Below, one piece after another: positions 9,789-17,199 of a DNA stretch of 37,916 bases. Position numbers and translations under genes: made by a program. The first letter of the stretch is position 1; the number at the start of each line of letters is the position of its first letter. The stretch spans positions 1 to 37,916 of the forward strand of contig NZ_WAJR01000022.1 of assembly GCF_008831035.1 (NCBI RefSeq). The letters are read 5' to 3'. The notes beneath the pieces are model-generated. The model saw nothing but the letters and a program-made list of their open reading frames with translations, made no database searches and was not told the DNA's origin. Origin of the DNA: Ellagibacter isourolithinifaciens. GTDB lineage: Bacteria; Actinomycetota; Coriobacteriia; Coriobacteriales; Eggerthellaceae.

Positions 9789-11102
9789 GTGAATTGGCAA
9801 TGTGCCTCGTATAGCTTCGACGTCAAGATGCCCATCGTGATGGGCATCTTGAATGTCACGCCCGATTCGTTCTCCGACGGGGGAGAGCACAACACGCACG
9901 ACGCTGCGATTGCGCACGCGAAGAGCATGATTGAGCAGGGTGCGAAGGTCATCGACGTGGGCGGTGAGTCCACGCGTCCCGGCTCCGCCGAGGTATCGGT
10001 TACAGAAGAGCTCTCGCGTACGGTCGAGGTTGTTCGCGAGCTCGCTCGGGCGGGCATCTGCGTGAGCATCGACACGCGCCACGCCGAGGTTGCGCGCGCC
10101 TGCGTGGAGGCGGGCGCCGCCATCATCAACGATGTGTCGGGTTTTCGCGACCCGGCGATGGTCGAGGTTGCGCGCTCATGCGACGCGGGCCTCGTCGTCA
10201 TGCACATGAAGGGCGAACCGCGCACCATGCAAGATGATCCCGTCTATGACGATGTCGTCGTTGAAGTGCGCGATTACCTGGCAAAACGCGCGGCAGAACT
10301 GGAAGCGGCGGGCATTGCGCACGACCGCATCTGCCTCGACCCGGGTCCTGGGTTCGGCAAGACCGCCTCGCAGACGATGGAGCTCATGCGCAACTTCCAC
10401 GAGATCGCGCGTCTGGGCTACCCTTCGATGGTCGCGGTCTCGCGCAAGAGCTACATCGGCAAGGCCTACGGAATCGAGGACCCTCACGATCGCGATCGCG
10501 CGTCGGCGGCCGAGGCGCTCATGGCGTGCGAGCTGGGCGCAGGTGTGGTGCGCGCTCATAACGTGGAGGAAACCCTGAAGGCGCTGAAGGATTTGCGCCC
10601 GTATTGCTACCTGGGCCTGGGTTGCAACGTGGCGCTCGTGGCGGAGCCTGGCGAGGAGCGCGAGGGCAAGATTGCCCAGATAGAACACGCGATCGGCCAG
10701 CTGTGCATGATTCCCGACTCGCAGATCGTCGACGTGTCGAGCTACTACGAAAGCGAGCCTGCGTACTACCTCGACCAAGAACCGTTCGTGAACGCCGTCG
10801 TGCTCATGCGCACGGGCGTAGCGCCGAAGGAGCTGCTGGAGTACCTGCACGCGATCGAGAACAGCCTGGGCCGTGTGCGCGAAATCGAGAACGGCCCGCG
10901 TACGTGCGATGTCGACATCTTGGACTACCAGCTCTACGTGGTGGACAACGACGTGCTCACGCTGCCGCATCCGCGCATCTGCGAGCGCGACTTCGTGGTG
11001 AAACCCCTGCTCGAGATTTCCCCTAACCACGTTCTCGCCGACGGCACGCCCGTCGCGAGCGTTCCCGAAGACCAACGCGTCGGCCACGCCGTGAAGCTGT
11101 AG
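9789..11102 (+). CDS. folP-folK: Fused dihydropteroate synthase / HPPK (FolP-FolK)
   Basis: 437 residues with two consecutive folate enzymes in one chain. Residues 1 to about 270 are dihydropteroate synthase, shown by GILNVTPDSFSDGG (19-32), VIDVGGESTRPG, the phosphate-binding GFGKT region and VAVSRKSYIGKAYG. Residues from about 272 are 6-hydroxymethyl-7,8-dihydropterin pyrophosphokinase, with YLGLGCNVA, TCDVDILDY (metal-binding Asp374 and Asp376) and LPHPRICERDFVVKPL. The aldolase FolB, which commonly sits between these genes, is absent here. The GTG start has AAGGAG 7 nt upstream, overlapping the ftsH stop region, so it probably belongs to the ftsH transcript. A strong terminator follows. 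Confidence 0.93.
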   Translation: MNWQCASYSFDVKMPIVMGILNVTPDSFSDGGEHNTHDAAIAHAKSMIEQGAKVIDVGGESTRPGSAEVSVTEELSRTVEVVRELARAGICVSIDTRHAEVARACVEAGAAIINDVSGFRDPAMVEVARSCDAGLVVMHMKGEPRTMQDDPVYDDVVVEVRDYLAKRAAELEAAGIAHDRICLDPGPGFGKTASQTMELMRNFHEIARLGYPSMVAVSRKSYIGKAYGIEDPHDRDRASAAEALMACELGAGVVRAHNVEETLKALKDLRPYCYLGLGCNVALVAEPGEEREGKIAQIEHAIGQLCMIPDSQIVDVSSYYESEPAYYLDQEPFVNAVVLMRTGVAPKELLEYLHAIENSLGRVREIENGPRTCDVDILDYQLYVVDNDVLTLPHPRICERDFVVKPLLEISPNHVLADGTPVASVPEDQRVGHAVKL

Positions 11103-11120
11103 GCATTACCCGATTTCACT

Positions 11121-11158
11121 AAGCCCTGCTTTCGCGTATCCAGGAAAGCAGGGCTTTT
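11121..11158 (+). terminator. Strong rho-independent terminator after folP-folK
   Basis: A 13-bp perfect stem is formed by AAGCCCTGCTTTC (11121-11133) and GAAAGCAGGGCTT (11144-11156) with a 10-nt loop, running into CTTTTAT. It closes the tilS to folK run. Confidence 0.9.
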
Positions 11159-11160
11159 AT

Positions 11161-11626
11161 AATGATGCGGCTATCGGTGGCGGTGGCCGCGAGTTTGCTT
11201 CGAAAAGGGCAACTCACAATCCTTCGTAGTGCGACCACATCCTCACGACTTTCACGATGCCGTCGCAAGGCGCGCCGTCATGGGCATCTGCACTTTGCTC
11301 GATAGAAGCGCGTCTAAGCTCGCTGTCACATTCGGGATTCGCCAATAATCTTACAATTTCAGATGCGGCCTTTGAGGATATATTGAACATTGCTAAGGAG
11401 AACATGAAAGTCTCTGTCCCAGTCTATTCCGTCGAAGGTGTTGTTGTGGGTGAGTATTCGTTTGTGAGATTCTAATTATTCGCCATCCTGATCATGCTGT
11501 ATGATGGTTGATATTCGTACATGAGAGGAAGGGAACTCTCAGTGAATATCGGTCAACTTGAGCATGTAGTCGAGGTAATTCGATATTCGGCTCCCAAATG
11601 CAACAACTAAAAGATAGGAGCGCATT
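11161..11626. other. Gene-poor gap with lower GC; possible decayed genes
   Basis: About 470 bp without a convincing intact gene. A 72-codon frame on + (11257-11475) and a 63-codon frame on - (11214-11405) overlap. Neither matches a family I recognise. The + frame contains an internal ATG at 11404 with AAGGAG before it, giving a 23-residue peptide MKVSVPVYSVEGVVVGEYSF... that could be the tail of a lost gene. A LysR-like stub lies at 11542-11610. Composition is less GC-rich than the flanking genes, consistent with acquired or decaying DNA. Confidence 0.4.
11542..11610 (+). pseudogene. N-terminal stub resembling a LysR-type regulator
   Basis: A GTG with AGGAAGGG upstream opens a 22-codon frame reading (M)NIGQLEHVVEVIRYSAP, then stop. 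The first 14 residues closely follow the start of LysR-type regulators (M-N-I-x-Q-L-E-Y-V/F-V-E-V). The frame ends before the helix-turn-helix would be complete. I read it as a truncated remnant, although a short chance resemblance cannot be excluded. Confidence 0.35.
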
Positions 11627-12271
11627 ATGAAATGCTTGAAGGCAAGATTCGGGCTAGCCAAAGCGTTTGTTCTAGCGGTGGCATTTGCTCTTGTATGCGT
11701 GTGCGGGCTTGCTGGGTGTTCGCAGCAGGCGACAAGTGAATCGGGGAGTGGCCTGGTCAAAAGCGAGGACTACCCCAACACCGTTACGGTCGACAAGCTG
11801 TCGATGGAGTACCCCAACGAGTTCGAGGTTTCCAAGAAGTACGACGCCGGGCAGCATGCGGGCGACTTCCCAGACGGCGTGTCCGACACCGCCTCGGCGC
11901 TTCTCCTTAACAAGAGCGGTTCGATCATGATTACCGTCGTGAGTGCTGATGACTCGGAAAACGTCGGCCTTGACGGGCTTAAGGATTGGGTCGAAGCTGC
12001 GCCCGAGCGCCTTGAGAAGATGAAGGAAACGCAGCCGGAGATGTACGAATCTCTGAAAAACGTGGATTGGGAAAACCCTGAAAAGACCACGGTGAACGGC
12101 GCAGACGTGCTCTGCGTGAAGACTGCGAGCGGCAAAACGACGACGGTGACGTACTACCTTGCGAAGGAAGGTGCGATTGCCGGGTATGTGTCCGTCGTGC
12201 TTCCCACGTCGGAATACGATGCGAACAAGGGCATCTACGAGAAAATCGTTGCCACGACAACGATAAGCTAA
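11627..12271 (+). CDS. Secreted lipoprotein, unknown function
   Basis: 214 residues. A signal sequence with basic start (MKCLKARFGLAKA) and hydrophobic core is followed by the lipobox LAGC, with lipidated Cys31. The mature part begins with a flexible Ser/Gly stretch, then a domain of about 165 residues rich in beta-prone segments (TVTVDKLSMEYPNEFEV, SIMITVVSADD, TTTVTYYLAKEGAIAGYVSVVLP). This pattern resembles the PsbP/DUF1795-like fold, in which a compact domain follows a lipoprotein signal. That comparison is by eye only. TAGGAG lies 7 nt before the ATG. It is a single gene, convergent with the thrE gene. Confidence 0.85.
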   Translation: MKCLKARFGLAKAFVLAVAFALVCVCGLAGCSQQATSESGSGLVKSEDYPNTVTVDKLSMEYPNEFEVSKKYDAGQHAGDFPDGVSDTASALLLNKSGSIMITVVSADDSENVGLDGLKDWVEAAPERLEKMKETQPEMYESLKNVDWENPEKTTVNGADVLCVKTASGKTTTVTYYLAKEGAIAGYVSVVLPTSEYDANKGIYEKIVATTTIS

Positions 12272-12289
12272 GGGCTCGCTCTGCTTCCG

Positions 12290-13576
12290 CTACCGCGTTC
12301 GCGGCTTCAGGAGGCTTGCGAACAGCCAAGTCACGCACATGCCGACGGCGATTCCCAGGGCAAATTGGCCCGTTCTCATTGCATAAGCCGCTACTTGCGT
12401 CCAATCAGACGCCACGGCAAAGCTCATCGTGTAGTACAGCGGGGCGCCGGGAATGAGCGGTACAACGGAGGGAATCACGAACAGCAGCGAGGGAATGTTA
12501 CGCCACTGCGCGAGCGCTTCGGAATAGAGCGCGGAAAAGGCGCTCGCGACGAGTGCGGGGAAGAACACGCTGTTCGACGCGCATCCGACGGCCAGATAGA
12601 TTGCCCAGCTGAGGATGCCGCCGATCGATGCGGCAGCGAGGTGCTTGCGGGGCAGGTGAAAGATCATCGCGAAACCCGCTGCGCCGAAGAACGCCGCTAT
12701 GAGCTGGGCGGTAACACCCATCCAGTTGAGCTCGAACCCAGGGCCGACGTTGTGACTTGCGTCGAATAGGAATATTGCGGTCATGAACCCGCCCGCCAGC
12801 GCCACCGCCCACAGCATCGTCTCCACGAAGCGCATGGTGCCGGCCACGGTGTCGCCGACGAGCATGTCGTGGATGGCGTTCGTCATGAAGATGCCGGGGA
12901 TGAGCAGCATGACCTCGCCGATGAGGATCTTGTCCAGGTGGATGAGCGGGTTGGCGCCCTGAAGCGCGTTCGTGCTGCTGATATCCGCGCCGAGAATCCC
13001 CGCCGCAATGGCCTCGACGAACGCAACGGTTGCGCACGTTCCCACGCCAGCGAGAAACGAGCACAGCAGGTTGAACATGAGCATGTTGGGACAGCGCGGC
13101 GCGAACTTCTCCTGCAAGAGGCAGATGAGCACGGCGAACACCGCGGCGAAGATGGCGTCGACCGCCGTGCCGCCGAAGAATACGGTGAAGCCTGCTGCGG
13201 CAAAGATGCTTCCCAGGTAGAACGTCATGCGATCGGGGGGTTGGTCGATGCAGCGCTTTATGGCCCTGGCGAGCTCATCGACGCTCGGGGTTTTCTTGCA
13301 ACATTGTTTTCCAAGCTTGTGGAAGGCGGCGACGACGCGGTAGTCCGTCGGTCCCGGCGCGATGATGCGCCGCGTTTGCGTGAGCCGCTCGCCGTCGGGA
13401 AAGTCCATCGTGACCACGAGCGTCGCCGTGATGGCGAACACGTTCATGGCGCATGCCCCGTAGGCTCGTCCGACGCTGGAAAGCGTGCTTTCCACGCGGC
13501 TCACTTCGGCGCCAGCAAGCAGCATGGCCTCGCCCATGTTCAAAAGCTCGTAGAGTATTTCGCTGTGGTTTTCCAT
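12290..13576 (-). CDS. ThrE-type threonine/serine exporter (DUF1212 fused to ThrE2 half)
   Basis: 428 residues. ThrE exports threonine and serine through the cytoplasmic membrane. The N-terminal DUF1212 region starts MENHSEILYELLNMGEAMLLAGAEVSRVESTL, with the family signature GAEVSRVE at 22-29, and contains FAITATLVVTM. It is followed by about ten hydrophobic helices from residue 117 to the end. The second half, from about 280, corresponds to the ThrE_2 domain, with PSVVPLIPGAPLYY near its end. Some bacteria split these halves into two genes, while here they are joined as in Corynebacterium. I start at 13576, where TATAAT ends 7 nt upstream and no ribosome site exists. An ATG at 13585 overlaps that TATAAT. 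The gene is divergent from birA. Confidence 0.88.
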   Translation of the reverse strand: MENHSEILYELLNMGEAMLLAGAEVSRVESTLSSVGRAYGACAMNVFAITATLVVTMDFPDGERLTQTRRIIAPGPTDYRVVAAFHKLGKQCCKKTPSVDELARAIKRCIDQPPDRMTFYLGSIFAAAGFTVFFGGTAVDAIFAAVFAVLICLLQEKFAPRCPNMLMFNLLCSFLAGVGTCATVAFVEAIAAGILGADISSTNALQGANPLIHLDKILIGEVMLLIPGIFMTNAIHDMLVGDTVAGTMRFVETMLWAVALAGGFMTAIFLFDASHNVGPGFELNWMGVTAQLIAAFFGAAGFAMIFHLPRKHLAAASIGGILSWAIYLAVGCASNSVFFPALVASAFSALYSEALAQWRNIPSLLFVIPSVVPLIPGAPLYYTMSFAVASDWTQVAAYAMRTGQFALGIAVGMCVTWLFASLLKPRTR

Positions 13577-13589
13577 GGCTGCCATTATA
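13577..13589 (-). promoter_or_regulatory. Perfect -10 box (TATAAT) for a leaderless thrE transcript
   Basis: TATAAT on the - strand at 13589-13584 is followed by 7 nt and the ATG at 13576, so transcription should begin at the start codon. No clear -35 element is seen. Confidence 0.55.
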
Positions 13590-13664
13590 CGCGAGCAAGC
13601 TGCGCAGCCCGTCGTTTTCGGGCATAATGCGTGAGGAAGATGACGCGGGAAAGGAAGCGGTGCA

Positions 13665-14459
13665 GTGTTTCGCTTGCAGGTGTTCGAATCGGTGGACTCC
13701 ACCAACGAGGTGATTAAACGTGCGATCGAGGATGGCGAACCGGAAGGGCTTGCCATCAGGGCATATCGTCAAACTGGCGGCTATGGGCGACAGGGCCGTG
13801 CATGGAAGAGCCCCCGTGGCGGCATGTACGAGTCGATTCTTTTGCGCCCCGAGGTCGAGATGCGCGAGCTTCCCACGCTGGCGCTCGTCGTCGCGATCGC
13901 GGTGCGCCGCGCGCTGGCGAGCCTTGTTATGGACGACCAGGCGCGTCGCATCTGCATCAAGTGGCCGAACGACGTCGTGCTGGTTGGTGGGACGTTTCCG
14001 CAGACAACCGCCCCAAGCATCAAGAGCCTCTACTCCAAGCTCGCCGGCATCTCCTCGGAGGTCCATGCGGGTGGGATATGCGTGGGGATCGGCGTGAACG
14101 TCGAGCCGCCCGAGGACGCGATGGAGGTTGGCGGAAAGAACGCGCCGGCTTATCTGGCCGACCTTGGCTTCGGGTTCACCTGCGAGCGCGAAGCTGCGAT
14201 CAACGCTGTGGGCGATGCGGTTCTCCACGAGTTCGAGCCTCTGTATCGCCGCTGGTGCGACGGTGGATTCGCGGCGCTTTCGGGCGAGTTCGCCGAGCAT
14301 TCGATGCTCGAGGGGCGTTTCGTTCGTATGGCCAATCAGCTGGGAGAAGTCGTTTGCGAGGGTACGGTGCGCGGAGTCGATGCGTCAGGGCGGCTGCTCC
14401 TCCGACTGGAAGACGGTGAGACGAAAGCCGTCGCCTCGGGCGAGGTGCATCTGCTTTAG
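13665..14459 (+). CDS. birA: Biotin-[acetyl-CoA-carboxylase] ligase, class I (no HTH)
   Basis: 264 residues. It attaches biotin to carboxyl carrier proteins through biotinyl-AMP. The protein begins directly with the catalytic domain, FESVDSTNEVIKRA, followed by the biotinyl-AMP loop QTGGYGRQGRAWKSP near 36-50 (the first Arg of the usual GRGRxGR is Tyr here), KWPNDVV near 104, KLAGISSE and GIGVNVEPP. The C-terminal SH3-like domain ends LRLEDGETKAVASGEVHLL. There is no N-terminal winged helix, so this enzyme cannot itself act as the biotin repressor. The GTG start at 13665 has AAAGGAAG upstream. bioY lies about 2 kb downstream. Confidence 0.92.
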   Translation: MFRLQVFESVDSTNEVIKRAIEDGEPEGLAIRAYRQTGGYGRQGRAWKSPRGGMYESILLRPEVEMRELPTLALVVAIAVRRALASLVMDDQARRICIKWPNDVVLVGGTFPQTTAPSIKSLYSKLAGISSEVHAGGICVGIGVNVEPPEDAMEVGGKNAPAYLADLGFGFTCEREAAINAVGDAVLHEFEPLYRRWCDGGFAALSGEFAEHSMLEGRFVRMANQLGEVVCEGTVRGVDASGRLLLRLEDGETKAVASGEVHLL

Positions 14460-14512
14460 CGAGCTCGAGAGCCACGGTGCACGCCGTGTTGGGCGTGGTC
14501 GCGGCGCACGTC

Positions 14513-14596
14513 GCAGCATGCGTGGCCGGCGATGCAATCTGCAGCATGCGTGGCCCGCGGCGCAAGCCTCAGCATGAGCGGCCTGCTTCGGGTTCT
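14513..14596. repeat. Three degenerate 28-bp tandem repeats
   Basis: Units start at 14513, 14541 and 14569. The first two share the 15-bp segment GCAGCATGCGTGGCC, and the third reads CAGCATGAGCGGCC at the same phase. They lie between birA and the MATE gene and carry no open reading frame of interest. A fourth, weaker unit may precede them. Confidence 0.6.
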
Positions 14597-14678
14597 CAGC
14601 CTGCCCATTTCGCCTTCCGCTTGCCGTCGCTTTCGCGCGGTGGGCGTGATAAACTGTTCCTTCTTGTGCGCTGATATG

Positions 14679-14692
14679 CATACAATTGTATG
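14679..14692. promoter_or_regulatory. 14-bp perfect palindrome, candidate operator for the MATE gene
   Basis: CATACAATTGTATG is a perfect palindrome 46 bp before the MATE start, in an AT-rich patch. It overlaps a TACAAT hexamer (14681-14686) that could be a -10 element, a position suited to repression. The regulator is unknown. Confidence 0.45.
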
Positions 14693-14738
14693 TTTCCGAA
14701 AAATGGCAAATGAGACGATTGAAGCATGAGGTATGCAT

Positions 14739-16265
14739 ATGACGGCACAAGAAGAACAACGTGGCCAATCTTTGAAATCGACCCCCGAAGCCTCGGCGGG
14801 CACCCCCTCTTCTCCTAAAGGAGCCCCTGCGCGTAAGCCGCAGGGCAACGATCGTGTTACCCGCATGGGCACGGCGTCCCTTCCCCGGCTCATCACCGAG
14901 TTCGCTATCCCTGCCATTTTGGGCATGCTGGTGAATGCGGCGTACAACCTGATCGACTCCATCTTCCTCGGGCAGGCGATGGGGGAAATCGGCCTGTCGG
15001 CGGCAACGGTTGCGGCACCGCTCATGGTTGTGTTCATGGCGCTTGCGATGCTCGTCGGCAATGGCGGCAATGCGCTTGCGGCGCTTCGTTTGGGCGAAGG
15101 ACGTAAAAACGATGCCGAGATCAGCCTCGGTAACACGGTGACGCTCGGCATCGTGATCTGGATCGTCATTGCCGCGGTTGCGGCGTATCCGCCGCTGCTC
15201 GACGCCTTCCTCACGTTCTCGAGCGCGACCGACGAGGTGCGCCCGTATGCCGCGACGTTCATCCAGATTCTAAGCTTCGGCTTCGTTCTGCAGATGATCG
15301 GCATGGGCGTGAACAACTTCATTCGTACAGCCGGCGCTCCCAATCGCGCGCTTCTGACCATGGTTATCGGCGCGGTGGTGTGCACCATCTTCAACTACAT
15401 CCTCGTCCTGAAGCTTGGCTGGGGCGTTGCCGGTTCCGCTTACGCCACGCTGATCGGTCAGGCTGCATCGTGCATCTCGGTGTTGTGGTTCTTCATTTTC
15501 ACGAAGGATGCGCCGCTCAAGCTTCATCTGCACTGCATGCGTCCCCATGCGAAAATCATCCGCTCCATCCTCTCCCTCGGTCTTGCGAGCTTTGCCGTGC
15601 AGGCAGGTGCCGCGGTCGTGAACTTCGCTGTGAACTTCCTACTGGTGAAGTACGGCAGTGCGAGCGCTATCGGCGCCGAGGGCGCGCTCGCCTCCATTGG
15701 CGTCGTGCAGCGCATCGCCATGTTCACGGTGATGCCGCTTGTCGGCGTGTCGATTGCGATTCAGCCGCTTCTCGGCTTCAACTACGGCGCCAAGATAATT
15801 GCGCGCGTGCGTAAGACGCTCTGGCTGGGCGTGGCGTTCGCCACTTCGCTTGCCGTCATCATGTGGGCGCTTGTGCACCTGTTCCCGAATCAGATCGTGG
15901 GGCTGTTCGGCATCACGAACGCGTCGCTCGCCGATTTCACCATCTTCGCTCTGAAGGTCCAGCTGCTGATGCTCCCGCTCGTCGGATTCCAGATCGTGGG
16001 TTCGAACTACTTCCAGGCAACCGGCCAGCCGATGAAGTCGATGATCCTCTCGCTCACGCGCCAGGTGCTGTTCCTCTTGCCGCTCATGTTCTGGCTTCCC
16101 GAGGTGTTGCCTGGTTGGTTCCCGCAGTTCACGGGCTTGGATGCTCTCTACATTGCGACGCCGGTGGCGGATTTCCTCGCTATCTTCACGGTTGGCATCT
16201 TCATTGCAATCGAGATGCGCCGCTTGAAGGACGTCGAGAGCGGGAAAATCATCTCGAAGTACTAA
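14739..16265 (+). CDS. MATE-family multidrug efflux protein (MepA-like)
   Basis: 508 residues. MATE proteins are sodium- or proton-coupled exporters of cationic drugs and other organic compounds. After a hydrophilic N-terminus of about 45 residues come about twelve membrane segments in two pseudo-repeats. The first repeat begins GTASLPRLITEFAIPAILGMLVNAAYNLIDSIFLGQAMG, a typical MatE opening, with GNGGNALAALRLGEG afterwards. The second begins SILSLGLASFAVQAGAAVVNFAVN. An upstream ATG at 14733 is only 1 nt from the GAGG ribosome site, so the ATG at 14739, with 7 nt spacing, is the better start. The substrate cannot be judged from sequence. Confidence 0.9.
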   Translation: MTAQEEQRGQSLKSTPEASAGTPSSPKGAPARKPQGNDRVTRMGTASLPRLITEFAIPAILGMLVNAAYNLIDSIFLGQAMGEIGLSAATVAAPLMVVFMALAMLVGNGGNALAALRLGEGRKNDAEISLGNTVTLGIVIWIVIAAVAAYPPLLDAFLTFSSATDEVRPYAATFIQILSFGFVLQMIGMGVNNFIRTAGAPNRALLTMVIGAVVCTIFNYILVLKLGWGVAGSAYATLIGQAASCISVLWFFIFTKDAPLKLHLHCMRPHAKIIRSILSLGLASFAVQAGAAVVNFAVNFLLVKYGSASAIGAEGALASIGVVQRIAMFTVMPLVGVSIAIQPLLGFNYGAKIIARVRKTLWLGVAFATSLAVIMWALVHLFPNQIVGLFGITNASLADFTIFALKVQLLMLPLVGFQIVGSNYFQATGQPMKSMILSLTRQVLFLLPLMFWLPEVLPGWFPQFTGLDALYIATPVADFLAIFTVGIFIAIEMRRLKDVESGKIISKY

Positions 16266-16394
16266 GTTGTTGCGCGTGCTTGGGTGCTGTATGTCGCTTG
16301 CTGTCGTGGGAACTGCGAGGCCCTGAGGGGCGCGGGGTACGCGCAAACTGCGGGGGAGTCGCGCCACGGCTTGCGCGCGCAAGCTAACTTTCTT

Positions 16395-16424
16395 ATGGAA
16401 TTCCGCGTTCAAACGATGGAATTC
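16395..16424. promoter_or_regulatory. Direct repeat ATGGAATTC, 21 bp apart, upstream of bioY
   Basis: ATGGAATTC occurs at 16395-16403 and again at 16416-16424, a spacing of two DNA turns on the same face, about 60-90 bp before the bioY start. A related TCAAACG/TCAAC sequence follows each copy. It is a candidate binding site for a biotin-responsive or other regulator. Confidence 0.35.
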
Positions 16425-16482
16425 GAAGTCAACTGCTAGAGTTTCAACGTTATTGTCGTCTGACCCGAAAGAGGTACAGAAA

Positions 16483-17094
16483 GTGGAGCAAGTCAAAAAA
16501 GGCGCCGCCTCGGCGTCGCGCACCCGCTCGATCGCATTCGTCGGCTTGGCTGTTGCCATCATGGCAGTGTCCGCCTGGGTTACCGTGCCGCTCGGACCGG
16601 TACCTTTCACGCTGCAGATGTTCGCCATCACCTTCGCCATCGTGATGCTCTCCCCGAAGGAGTGCATCGCCGCCATCGTGCTGTACCTCGCGCTCGGCGC
16701 CATCGGCCTGCCGGTGTTCTCGGGCATGAGCGGCGGAATCGCCAAGCTCATGGGCCCGACCGGCGGCTTTCTGTGGGGCTATATCTTCGGCGTCGCCGCT
16801 GCCGTGGGGCTGCTCTACGTGCTGCGCCGCCGCATGGGTGCAGCCGACAAGGCAAACGCCTCCGACCAGCGCGGTTTCGTTGCGTTCCTGAAGAACGCCG
16901 CTGCCGAAATCGTCGCGGGCCTCGTGTTCACCGCGATCGCGTACTTCTGCGGCTGGCTGCAGCTGATGCTCGTCATGGGCATCTCGCCTGAGGCCGCGTT
17001 CCTTGCCGGTGTGGCGCCTTTCGTGGTCGTCGACGTGCTGAAGATTCTTGCCGCCGTCGCGTGCGCTCGCGCCGTGAAGGCTGCGGTTCGCTAA
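16483..17094 (+). CDS. bioY: Biotin transporter BioY (S component of ECF transporter)
   Basis: 203 residues with about six membrane helices. BioY binds biotin and works alone or with the shared EcfAAT energy module, which is not in this window. Family features are the early VTVPLGPVPFTLQMFAITFA segment, the GAIGLPVFSGMSGGIAKLMGPTGGFLWGYIFG motif at about 81-112, and the C-terminal GVAPFVVVDVLKILAAVA. A frame starting at 16453 is possible, but the GTG at 16483 has AAAGAGG 8 nt before it. Together with birA 2 kb upstream and fabH downstream it suggests a biotin-auxotrophic cell feeding acetyl-CoA carboxylase. No bio synthesis genes are present here. Confidence 0.92.
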   Translation: MEQVKKGAASASRTRSIAFVGLAVAIMAVSAWVTVPLGPVPFTLQMFAITFAIVMLSPKECIAAIVLYLALGAIGLPVFSGMSGGIAKLMGPTGGFLWGYIFGVAAAVGLLYVLRRRMGAADKANASDQRGFVAFLKNAAAEIVAGLVFTAIAYFCGWLQLMLVMGISPEAAFLAGVAPFVVVDVLKILAAVACARAVKAAVR

Positions 17095-17123
17095 ATACCC
17101 ATTTCGCGCACATTTGGGGTGCG

Positions 17124-17132
17124 TGCTATAAT
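17124..17132 (+). promoter_or_regulatory. Extended -10 promoter upstream of fabH
   Basis: TGCTATAAT contains a perfect TATAAT with the TGN extension. No good -35 element is visible, as is common for extended -10 promoters. The predicted transcription start near 17139 leaves a 60-nt leader with a hairpin. Confidence 0.6.
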
Positions 17133-17156
17133 CACTTGGAAGCAAGCAACCATCAT

Positions 17157-17183
17157 GCGCAGGCGATTTTCGCCTGCGCTTTC
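17157..17183 (+). terminator. Hairpin with short T tract in the fabH leader (terminator or attenuator)
   Basis: GCGCAGGCGA (17157-17166) pairs perfectly with TCGCCTGCGC (17170-17179) around a 3-nt loop and TTTCT follows. It may terminate bioY transcription. Because it lies downstream of the TATAAT at 17127, it would also be in the fabH 5' leader. Confidence 0.5.
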
Positions 17184-17199
17184 TATGAGGGAGTGACTA

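Noticed and set aside
11214-11475. Overlapping 63- and 72-codon frames on opposite strands as possible toxin-antitoxin or small genes
   Set aside because: Neither has a full ribosome site plus a recognisable family, and they overlap each other. I describe the gap instead of calling genes.
14460-14600. CRISPR array suggested by the 28-bp periodicity
   Set aside because: The repeated units are contiguous and degenerate with no unique spacers of constant length, and no cas gene is nearby.
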